Shown piece by piece: positions 16,593 to 23,756 of a stretch of DNA of 64,000 bases (position 1 is the stretch's first letter; the number at the start of each line of letters is the position of its first letter). The notes beneath the pieces were generated by a model that saw only the letters and a program-made list of their open reading frames with translations, was not told the origin of the DNA and made no database searches. The stretch covers positions 5,642,001-5,706,000 of the forward strand of contig OZ257137.1 in the NCBI GenBank assembly GCA_965279115.1, in the 5' to 3' direction. A program made the position numbers and the translations under genes. The stretch is from JAEUOS01 sp965279115 (GTDB taxonomy: Bacteria; Pseudomonadota; Gammaproteobacteria; Burkholderiales; JAEUOS01).

Positions 16593-19019
16593 CTATGCCC
16601 GCAATCTCGCGCGATGTTTTTTTATGACGGCGTCCACCAGATTCTGCTTCATGGACTCCGCTTCCGCATCGGTCAACGTCCTTTGAGTATCTTGCATAAC
16701 TACCCGAAACGCAAGGCTTTTTTCCGTTTCGGCGAGGTCACCGCCGGGCTTCACCGGGCGGTACTGGTCGAATATCGAAATGCTGGAAATGCGCGCATCG
16801 GCCGCGGATTTCATGGTCTGCAGGACGCTGGCGGCGCTGGTCGGCGCGTCCACGACCAGAGCAACGTCCCGCATCACCGCCGGAAATTTGGATGGCTCCA
16901 GAAATGCCGGGAGAGCCGTGTTGGAAAGCGCGGCCGTATCGATCTCGAACAGCACCGGTGCGGCAGGCAGGCCGAACTTTGCCACCCACTTGGGGTGCAG
17001 TTCGCCGATCCAGCCAATCGGCCTGGCACCATCATGAACGCGCGCCGAACGGCCGGGATGCAGTGCGGGGTGGGCGGCCGCCTCGAACTGCAATTGTCGG
17101 CCGGCGCCTGCCAATGCCTCAAGGTCGCCCTTGACGTCGAAAAAGTCGGTGGCGCGGGCCTTCACGTCCCATTGCTCTTCGAAGGCCGGCCCGAAGGCGA
17201 TCGCGCCGATCATGGTTGGCTGGTCGATGCCGGCCACGGTCAGCGGGCCGTCGGCCACTGCGGCATCGCTCTTGAAGATCCGGCCGATCTCAAAAACCCG
17301 CACCCGTGATTGCTTGCGGTTGAGGTTGTAGGCGACGTTGGCGATGAGACCGCCAAAAAGGGTCGTGCGCATCACGCCCATCTGGCTGGCGATCGGATTC
17401 AACAGGGGAATCGGGCTGGCATTGCCGGCCAGATCCCTTTCCCAATCCGCGTCGACAAAACTGTAGTTCACGACTTCCTGATAATCGCGGCCGGCGAGCA
17501 CGTCGCGCAGGGTGAACAGGTTGCGGCGGGTTTCCGGCGCGATGGACATCGCCGCGCGGGCCTTGGGCGGCAGCGCGGGAATGTTGTCAAAGCCGACCAT
17601 GCGGGCGACTTCCTCGATCAGGTCTTCCTCGATTTCGAGGTCGAAGCGGAAAGGTGGCGGCGTGACTTCGAGCGCGTCACCGAGGTCGCGCACCGGCAGA
17701 CGCAGGCGCTCGAGCGCTGCCTTCATTTCCGCCTTGTCGAGCGCAATGCCGATGACCTTGCGGCAGCGCTCGACGCGCATGGTGACCGGATTGCGCGCCG
17801 GCAAGGCCAATGTCTGGTCGCCGACCGGACCGGCACTCCCGCCACAAATCTGCAGGACCAGGGCGGTGATGCGCTCGATGTGGGCGACGGTGGTGGCGAA
17901 GTCGACGCCGCGCTCGAAGCGATGACCCGCCTCGGTGGTGAAATTGAAACGGCGCGCGCGACCCTGGATGGACTTGGGCCACCAGAATGCGGCTTCGATG
18001 AAGATGTTGGTGGTGGCAAGGGTCACGGCGGTGACGTCACCGCCCATGATGCCCGCCAGGGCTTCCACGCCTTCGCTGTCAGCGATCACGCCGACCTTGT
18101 CGTCGACGGTCACGGTCTGCCCATTGAGCAGTTTCACCTCTTCGCCGGGTTGGCCCCAGCGGACGTGCAGATGACCGCCGGCGATCTTGTCGGCATCGAA
18201 TATGTGCGACGGCCGCCCCAACTCGAGCATGACGTAGTTGGAGATATCCACCAGCGCGGTGATGGAGCGCTGGCCGGCACGCTCCAGCCGGTCCTTCATC
18301 CATTGCGGTGTGGGGGCGGCGGCGTTGACGCCCTTGACCAGGCGGCCGGAAAAGCGCCCGCACAGGTCGGGGGCATGCACCGTGACCGGCAGGCGGTCGT
18401 CAATGGTCGCGGATACCGGCGTGCAGTCCGGTTCGCACAGCGAGGCGCCGGTCAGGGCGGCGACTTCGCGCGCGATACCCAGCACGGAGAGGGCATCCGC
18501 GCGGTTCGGCGTGAGCTTGACGGTGAAGATGCTGTCGTCAAGGTCCAGCACGTCGCGAACGTTCGCGCCCGGCGTCGCCGTGGCGGCAAGCGGCAGCAGG
18601 CCGGCGTGGTCGTCGGACAGGCCAAGCTCACGCGCCGAGCACAACATGCCTTCGCTTTCGACACCGCGCATCTTGGCGCGCTTGATCTCGAAGGGCTTGC
18701 CGTCGCCATCGGCGGCGGGAGGCAACCTGGCGCCGATCATGGCGCATGGCACCTTCATGCCAACGGCGACATTCGGTGCACCGCAGACGATGTTGAGCAG
18801 TTGCGGCTGTCCGGCATCGACCTGGCAGACATTGAGCCGGTCGGCGTTGGGATGCTTCTCAAAGGCGCGGATCTCGCCCACCACGATGCCCGAGAAGGGC
18901 GGTGCAGCGGCGTGCATATCCTCGATCTCGAGGCCGGCCATGGTCAGGGCATGGCCGAGTTCTTCCGCGCTTTCCTTGGGATTGACGAAGGAGCGCAGCC
19001 AGCTTTCGGAGAATTTCAT
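16593..19019 (-). CDS. pheT: phenylalanine-tRNA ligase beta subunit
   Basis: An 808-residue PheRS beta subunit, normal length. It begins MKFSESWLRSFVNPKES. An N-terminal tRNA-binding (EMAP-like) domain follows (FSGIVVGEIRAFEKHPNADRLNVCQVD), then the B3/B4 editing region, the B5 domain and the catalytic-like core (VNYSFVDADWERDL). The C-terminal FDX anticodon-binding domain ends in TLTDAEAESMKQNLVDAVIKK. With PheS it forms an alpha2beta2 enzyme that charges tRNA-Phe. It starts 14 bp after the pheS stop and is cotranscribed with it. Confidence 0.98.
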   Translation of the reverse strand: MKFSESWLRSFVNPKESAEELGHALTMAGLEIEDMHAAAPPFSGIVVGEIRAFEKHPNADRLNVCQVDAGQPQLLNIVCGAPNVAVGMKVPCAMIGARLPPAADGDGKPFEIKRAKMRGVESEGMLCSARELGLSDDHAGLLPLAATATPGANVRDVLDLDDSIFTVKLTPNRADALSVLGIAREVAALTGASLCEPDCTPVSATIDDRLPVTVHAPDLCGRFSGRLVKGVNAAAPTPQWMKDRLERAGQRSITALVDISNYVMLELGRPSHIFDADKIAGGHLHVRWGQPGEEVKLLNGQTVTVDDKVGVIADSEGVEALAGIMGGDVTAVTLATTNIFIEAAFWWPKSIQGRARRFNFTTEAGHRFERGVDFATTVAHIERITALVLQICGGSAGPVGDQTLALPARNPVTMRVERCRKVIGIALDKAEMKAALERLRLPVRDLGDALEVTPPPFRFDLEIEEDLIEEVARMVGFDNIPALPPKARAAMSIAPETRRNLFTLRDVLAGRDYQEVVNYSFVDADWERDLAGNASPIPLLNPIASQMGVMRTTLFGGLIANVAYNLNRKQSRVRVFEIGRIFKSDAAVADGPLTVAGIDQPTMIGAIAFGPAFEEQWDVKARATDFFDVKGDLEALAGAGRQLQFEAAAHPALHPGRSARVHDGARPIGWIGELHPKWVAKFGLPAAPVLFEIDTAALSNTALPAFLEPSKFPAVMRDVALVVDAPTSAASVLQTMKSAADARISSISIFDQYRPVKPGGDLAETEKSLAFRVVMQDTQRTLTDAEAESMKQNLVDAVIKKHRARLRA

Positions 19020-19033
19020 GTTCGCCTCGCGCT

Positions 19034-20077
19034 TTAGTTGAACTGGCGCAGGAAGCGCAGGTCACCTTCATAGAACAGGCGCAGATCGGCGATGCCATAG
19101 CGCAGCATGGTCAGGCGCTCCAGGCCGGAGCCGAAGGCGAAACCGATATAGCGTTCCGGATCGAGGCCGAAGTTGCGAACGACGTCTGGATGGACCTGGC
19201 CCGATCCCGATACTTCGAGCCAGCGGCCTTTCATCGGTCCGCTGGAAAAGGCGATGTCGATTTCCGCGGACGGTTCGGTGAAGGGGAAGTAGGAAGGACG
19301 AAAACGGGCGACGATGTTGTCGTCCTCGAAGAAAGCGCGCATGAAGTTCAGAAACACGCCCTTGAGATCCGCAAAGGATATGTCCTCGTCGATCCACAGG
19401 CCCTCGACCTGGTGGAACATCGGTGAATGGGTGGCGTCGCTGTCGACGCGATAAGTGCGGCCGGGCGCGATCACCTTGATCGGCGCCATCGTGGGCTGGC
19501 CGCGGTACTTGGCCGCCTGGATGTTGGCGTAGCGCACCTGCATCGGGCTGGTGTGGGTGCGCAGCAGCAACTGTTTGCCGGCGCTGTCCTTCGCGTCAAC
19601 GTAGAACGTGTCCTGCATCGAGCGGGCCGGATGGTTTTCCGGGCTGTTCAATGCGGTGAAGTTGTACCAGTCGGTTTCGATCTCCGGCCCTTCGGCGATA
19701 TCGAAGCCGATGGAGCGGAAGATGTCCTCGACCCGGCGCTGGGTGCGCATGACCGGGTGCAGGCCGCCACGCTGGCTATTGCGCCCCGGCAAGGTGACGT
19801 CAAGCGCCTCGGCGGCCAGCTTTTGCTGCAGTTTCGCGTCGGCGAGCGCCTCGCGGCGGGCGATGAGGGCTGATTCGATCGCGTTCTTGACGCGATTGAT
19901 GGCCTCACCCTGTGCCTTGCGTTCCTCGACCGGCAGTTTCGACAGGCCCTTGAGCAGTTCAGTAACCTGGCCCGCCTTGCCGAGGAAACGCGCTTTCGCT
20001 TCTTCCAGTTGCGCGCCGTCGCTGATGGCTGCGAATTGCCCGCGTGCCAGTGCGACGATGCTATCTAGGTCTGACAT
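19034..20077 (-). CDS. pheS: phenylalanine-tRNA ligase alpha subunit
   Basis: A 347-residue class II synthetase catalytic subunit. Motif 2 and 3 regions are visible: HPARSMQDTFYV, LLRTHTSPMQVR, SDATHSPMFHQVEGL and FGLDPERYIGFAFGSGLERLTMLRYGI. The start is the ATG at 20077 (MSDLDSIVALARG), preceded by AAGGA; an upstream in-frame codon at 20107 is unlikely. It lies 104 bp after rplT with an intrinsic terminator in the gap, so expression depends on read-through or on a promoter in that gap. Confidence 0.98.
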   Translation of the reverse strand: MSDLDSIVALARGQFAAISDGAQLEEAKARFLGKAGQVTELLKGLSKLPVEERKAQGEAINRVKNAIESALIARREALADAKLQQKLAAEALDVTLPGRNSQRGGLHPVMRTQRRVEDIFRSIGFDIAEGPEIETDWYNFTALNSPENHPARSMQDTFYVDAKDSAGKQLLLRTHTSPMQVRYANIQAAKYRGQPTMAPIKVIAPGRTYRVDSDATHSPMFHQVEGLWIDEDISFADLKGVFLNFMRAFFEDDNIVARFRPSYFPFTEPSAEIDIAFSSGPMKGRWLEVSGSGQVHPDVVRNFGLDPERYIGFAFGSGLERLTMLRYGIADLRLFYEGDLRFLRQFN

Positions 20078-20131
20078 GGAAACGTCCTTGCTTCGTGGCG
20101 CCCGCAACGCGACAGGTGGGGCGCGGCAACA

Positions 20132-20162
20132 AAAAAGGCTGCGAAACCGACGCAGCCTTTTT
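20132..20162 (-). terminator. intrinsic terminator/attenuator between rplT and pheS
   Basis: A perfect 12-bp inverted repeat, AAAAAGGCTGCG / CGCAGCCTTTTT, with a 7-base loop. Read on the minus strand it ends in a run of T, the form of a Rho-independent terminator just after rplT. In enteric bacteria the rplT-pheS gap holds an attenuator governed by a Phe-rich leader peptide (pheM). Here I find no short frame with consecutive Phe codons, so simple partial termination is more likely. The repeat could also act on the plus strand. Confidence 0.85.
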
Positions 20163-20180
20163 ATTCGTTAAGGCGGGAAC

Positions 20181-20537
20181 TCAGGCAGCAGCGCCCTTGA
20201 CCTGACCAACGATTTGCGCGAATGCCGCCTTGTCCATCACGGCGAGATCGGCTAGCACCTTGCGGTCGACTTCAATGGCGGCCTTTTTCAGTCCGTTCAT
20301 GAAGACGCTGTAGGTGATGCCGTGCTCGCGAACCGCCGCGTTGATACGCGCGATCCAGAGGGCGCGGAAGACGCGCTTCTTGTTGCGGCGGTCGCGGTAG
20401 GCATATTGCCCGGCCTTCATCACCGCTTCCTTGGCGATACGGAATACGTTGCCCCGGCGGCCGCGGTAACCCTTGGCGAGTGCCAGAACTTTCTTGTGGC
20501 GCGCGCGCGCCGTTACACCACGTTTGACTCTTGGCAT
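20181..20537 (-). CDS. rplT: 50S ribosomal protein L20
   Basis: A 118-residue L20, standard length. It has the basic N-terminal MPRVKRGVTARARHKKVL and the conserved GRRGNVFRIAKEAVMKAG and YRDRRNKKRVFRALWI. L20 binds 23S rRNA early in large-subunit assembly and, in studied bacteria, represses its own rpmI-rplT message. It follows rpmI by 45 bp in the infC-rpmI-rplT operon, and the terminator at 20132-20162 closes the unit. Confidence 0.99.
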   Translation of the reverse strand: MPRVKRGVTARARHKKVLALAKGYRGRRGNVFRIAKEAVMKAGQYAYRDRRNKKRVFRALWIARINAAVREHGITYSVFMNGLKKAAIEVDRKVLADLAVMDKAAFAQIVGQVKGAAA

Positions 20538-20582
20538 GGTCTACTCCTGACGAATGCTTTAACCGTTGAACAAAAAACCGAC

Positions 20583-20780
20583 CTACGCGTAGGGCAGCAT
20601 CTTCGCGACCGATTTCATGTCGGTCTCGAAAACGCCCACGGTGCCGCGCAGGTGACGCTTGTTCTTGGTGGTCTTTTTGGTGAGGATGTGGCGCTTGAAG
20701 GCCTGGCCGCGCTTGACGGTACCGCCCGGGCGCACGAAGAGGCGTTTGGCCGCGCTCTTCTTGGTTTTCATCTTGGGCAT
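20583..20780 (-). CDS. rpmI: 50S ribosomal protein L35
   Basis: A 65-residue L35 with the typical MPKMKTKKSAAKRLFVRPGG start and the basic body HILTKKTTKNKRHLRG. The ATG at 20780 was chosen because it begins the conserved MPKMKTKKSA and has GGAG just upstream; a 9-residue longer frame from 20807 is not conserved. It is encoded between infC and rplT, with a 114-bp gap after infC that could hold the L20 regulatory site, though I could not identify one with confidence. Confidence 0.98.
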   Translation of the reverse strand: MPKMKTKKSAAKRLFVRPGGTVKRGQAFKRHILTKKTTKNKRHLRGTVGVFETDMKSVAKMLPYA

Positions 20781-20894
20781 GACTGCTCCATTTTCGTTGT
20801 GACGCACAGGTGGCCCCCGACGGGGACGCTTCTTTGAACCAGGACATCACTTCTTTTTGCCGCAACCACTTCACTGCGGGAACTGCAAAAATCT

Positions 20895-21470
20895 TCAGGC
20901 CGGTCGAGCCCCGGCTGCGGGCTTGGCATCCGGCTTTTTCTTGACCGGAACGTCCTTCTTCTTCGGCGCCAGCACCATGATCAACTGGCGGCCTTCCATC
21001 TTCGGGAACTGTTCGACCACCGCGGTTTCCGCGGTGTCGTTGCGTACCCGTTCGAGCAGGCGCTGACCGAACTCCTGGTGCGCCATCTCCCGTCCGCGGA
21101 AGCGCAAGGTGATCTTCGCCTTGTCGCCTTCATCAAGAAACTTGAGCAGGTTGCGCATCTTGATGTTGTAGTCGCCGTCATCCGTGTTGGGCCGGAATTT
21201 GATTTCCTTGACCTGGATCTGCTTTTGCTTGAGCTTGGCTTCGTGTGCTTTTTTCTGTTCCTGGTATCGGAACTTGCCGTAATCCATGATCCGGCACACG
21301 GGCGGTTCCGCCTGCGGGGCGATCTCCACCAGATCCAGCTCGGCCGTTTCGGCCTGTTGCATCGCATCGGCTATCGAGACAATCCCAAGTGGTTCTCCCT
21401 CGACTCCTACCAATCGCACCTCACGAGCGGTGATTTCACCGTTGAGGCGCTGAGCGCGTTCCTGAGCTAT
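20895..21470 (-). CDS. infC: translation initiation factor IF-3, AUA start codon
   Basis: A 191-residue IF-3. The N-terminal domain has RAQRLNGEITAREVRLVG and the C-terminal domain has EIKFRPNTDDGDYNIK and KITLRFRGREMAHQEFG. The first conventional start (GTG at 21419) would cut into the conserved N-domain. The frame continues upstream through LNGEI to an ATA at 21468-21470, which has GGAG 6 bases before it on the minus strand. infC characteristically uses a non-standard AUN start, because IF-3 discriminates against such codons and so represses its own synthesis. It begins 49 bp after the thrS stop. Confidence 0.95.
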   Translation of the reverse strand: MAQERAQRLNGEITAREVRLVGVEGEPLGIVSIADAMQQAETAELDLVEIAPQAEPPVCRIMDYGKFRYQEQKKAHEAKLKQKQIQVKEIKFRPNTDDGDYNIKMRNLLKFLDEGDKAKITLRFRGREMAHQEFGQRLLERVRNDTAETAVVEQFPKMEGRQLIMVLAPKKKDVPVKKKPDAKPAAGARPA

Positions 21471-21519
21471 GAGTTTCTCCTTCTCAACAATTGGAAAAAA
21501 CGTCCCGGCCGATGCATTT

Positions 21520-23426
21520 CTACGCCCGGCTCGACACTTCGGTCTGGAGACGTTCGATTAGAGCTGCGATTGGCATCACGCCCAAGTCGTGATTGCCGCG
21601 GGCCCGGACGGCCACTGCGCCTGCAGCCTTTTCCTTGTCCCCGACCACCAGGACGTAAGGCACTTTTTGCAGGCTATGTTCGCGGATTTTATACGAAATC
21701 TTCTCATTGCGCAAATCCGGAGTGGCCCTAAATCCGTGTTTTTTAAGGCTTTGTTGGATTTCCGTGGCATAGTCGGCCTGCGCGTCGGTGATCGGCGACA
21801 CCACCACCTGCAGCGGCGACAGCCACAGGGGCATGGCGCCTGCGAAATTCTCGATCAGGATGCCGATGAAGCGCTCCATCGAACCGACGATCGCACGATG
21901 CAGCATCACCGGTGTGCGGCGCGAACTGTCGTCGGCGACATACTCGGCGCCGAGGCGTTCGGGCATGTTGAAGTCCACCTGCATGGTGCCGCATTGCCAC
22001 ACCCGGCCCAGGGCGTCCTTGAGCGAGTACTCGATCTTCGGGCCGTAGAACGCGCCTTCACCCTTGAGTTCCTCCCAGTCAACGCCAGCGGCGTTGAGCG
22101 AGTCGATCAGCGCCTTTTCCGCCTTGTCCCAGGATTCATCCGACCCGACGCGCTTTTCCGGCCGGGTGGATAGCTTGTAGATCACGTCGCTGAAGCCGAA
22201 ATCCTTGTAGACCTGCTGCAACAGGCGTGTGAACGCAAGGCATTCGGCCTGGATCTGGTCTTCGGTACAGAAGATGTGGCCATCGTCCTGGGTGAAGCCG
22301 CGCACCCGCATAATGCCGTGCAGCGACCCCGAGGTCTCGTTGCGGTGGCACTGGCCGAACTCACCGTAACGCAGCGGCAGGTCGCGGTAGGAGTGAAGCC
22401 CCGCGTTGTAAACCTGGATGTGGCCGGGACAGTTCATCGGCTTGACCGCATAGTCACGGTGTTCCGAGTGGGTGGTGAACATGTTGTCCTTGTAGTTCTC
22501 CCAGTGGCCGGAACGCTCCCAAAGCCGTCGGTCGAGGATCTGCGGACACTTCACTTCCTGATAGCCATTGTCCTGGTACACCCGGCGCATGTACTGCTCA
22601 ACCTGCTGCCACAGCGTCCAGCCCTTGGGGTGCCAGAACACCAGGCCCGGGGCCTCGTCCTGCATGTGGAACAGGTCGAGCGAAACACCGAGCTTGCGGT
22701 GGTCGCGCTTTTCCGACTCCTCCAGCATGTGCAGGTACTGCTCGAGGTCTTCCTTCTTCGCCCAGGCGGTGCCGTAGACCCGCTGCAGCATCTCGTTCTT
22801 GGAGTCGCCGCGCCAGTAGGCACCGGCCAGCTTCATCAGCTTGAAGTGCTTGAGCTTGCCCGTGGATGGCACATGCGGGCCGCGGCACAGGTCGATGAAG
22901 TTGCCCTCGCGATACAGGCCGATGGCTTGCCCGGCCGGAATCGAGGCGATGATCTCCGCCTTGTACTTCTCGCCGATGGATTCGAAATATTTCACTGCAT
23001 CGTCGCGTTGCCATTCCTCGCGAGTGACCGTCTCATCCTTTTTGGCCAGCTCCGCCATCTTCTTTCGATGGCCACGAGATCGTCCGGCGTGAAAGGGCGC
23101 TTGTACGAGAAGTCGTAATAAAAGCCGTTTTCAATCACCGGACCGATGGTCACCTGGGCGTCCGGAAACAGTTCCTTCACGGCATAGGCCAGGAGGTGGG
23201 CGGTGGAGTGGCGGATCAGGTCCAGACCGTCGGCATCGCGGTCGGTGGTAATCGCCAGTTGAACGTCGCGGTCGATCAGGTGGCTGGTGTCGACCAGCCT
23301 GCCGTCGATCTTGCCGGCCAGGGCGGCCTTGGCCAGGCCAGGCCCGATCGAGGCGGCCACCTCGGCGACCGTGACGGGGCGGTCGAACTCTCGCTTGGAA
23401 CCATCGGGCAACTGTACGGAAATCAT
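21520..23426 (-). CDS. thrS: threonine-tRNA ligase, interrupted by a one-base frameshift
   Basis: ThrRS charges tRNA-Thr and edits mischarged Ser. The N-terminal TGS and editing part (MISVQLPDGSKREFD, IRHSTAHLLAYAVKELFPDA, with the HxxxH zinc/editing site) is read from the ATG at 23426, preceded by GGAG. The remainder (from MAELAKKDETVTREEW, through CRGPHVPSTGKLKHF, RVRGFTQDDGHIFC and the anticodon-binding end) lies in another frame. The break is at about 23063-23066: the minus strand reads GAAAGAAGATGGC, and one extra A would join the frames as IEKKMAELAKK. Restored length is 635 residues, normal. As the gene is essential and no second thrS is seen, a sequencing or assembly error is most likely; a recent mutation or recoding cannot be excluded. 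Confidence 0.93.
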
Positions 23427-23445
23427 CGTGGAACTCCAGAAACAA

Positions 23446-23478
23446 AAAAGGCGTGGAACTCGAAGCGCCACGCCTTTT
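23446..23478 (-). terminator. terminator-like hairpin in the thrS leader (probable attenuator)
   Basis: An 11-bp stem, AAAAGGCGTGG / CCACGCCTTTT, with an 11-base loop, followed by T residues on the minus strand. It ends only about 20 bp before the thrS ATG, leaving no room for a promoter between them. thrS transcripts must therefore pass through it, which suggests attenuation. The CCACG of its distal arm is repeated beside the start codon (direct repeat CGTGGAACTC at 23427-23436 and 23452-23461 on the plus strand), so the upstream arm could pair with either copy. Confidence 0.7.
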
Positions 23479-23558
23479 GAGGGCAAAAATCAGGGACGAG
23501 CGCAACCAGGGGTCAGTAAAGCCCCCGGGTAGTCAGCGGTGTCATAACGCTCGCTTTC

Positions 23559-23588
23559 ATCTCATCTGATCCTAATATTGCCTGTCAA
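23559..23588 (-). promoter_or_regulatory. candidate thrS promoter
   Basis: The minus strand has a perfect -35 hexamer TTGACA (23588-23583). An 18-base spacer follows, then TGAGAT, a weak -10. It lies just downstream of the tRNA-Val 3' end and upstream of the structured thrS leader. A start near 23552 would give a leader of roughly 125 nt containing the attenuator-like hairpin. The weak -10 keeps confidence low. Confidence 0.35.
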
Positions 23589-23594
23589 AAATGC

Positions 23595-23671
23595 TGGTTG
23601 GCGCGATTGGACTCGAACCAACGACCCCCACCATGTCAAGGTGGTGCTCTAACCAGCTGAGCTACGCGCCA
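23595..23671 (-). tRNA. tRNA-Val (anticodon GAC)
   Basis: A full 77-nt cloverleaf on the minus strand, with encoded CCA. The acceptor stem is TGGCGCG / CGCGCCA with discriminator A. The D arm is GCTC...GAGC. The anticodon stem CCACC/GGTGG holds loop TTGACAT, giving anticodon GAC (reads GUC/GUU valine codons). The T arm has loop TTCGAGT. It sits between relA and thrS, the usual betaproteobacterial position. Confidence 0.97.
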
Positions 23672-23682
23672 GCAAGACCATG

Positions 23683-23711
23683 AGTATATCCGCAATCCCG
23701 CGCGTTGTCCA
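23683..23711 (-). promoter_or_regulatory. tRNA-Val promoter
   Basis: On the minus strand TGGACA (23711-23706) and TATACT (23688-23683) are separated by exactly 17 bp, each five of six matches to the sigma-70 consensus. The predicted start is about 5 bases before the mature tRNA 5' end at 23671. A GC-rich stretch follows the -10, as expected for a stringently controlled stable-RNA promoter. Confidence 0.7.
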
Positions 23712-23719
23712 AACCGGCC

Positions 23720-23749
23720 GGCAGCCCGATCGGTGCGACCGGCGCTGCC
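23720..23749 (-). terminator. hairpin downstream of relA (weak terminator candidate)
   Basis: An interrupted stem: GGCAGC / GCTGCC outside and CGGT / ACCG inside with a GCG loop, starting 8 bp beyond the relA stop. No T run follows, so it may protect the relA mRNA 3' end rather than terminate transcription. Confidence 0.35.
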
Positions 23750-23756
23750 AGGCATG

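Noticed and set aside
17310..19037. A 575-codon open frame antisense to pheT
   Set aside because: The opposite frame encodes a complete PheRS beta subunit. The antisense frame is a composition artefact.
21417..21419. GTG as the infC start
   Set aside because: It removes the conserved LNGEITAREV segment, whereas the ATA at 21468-21470 has a proper ribosome site.
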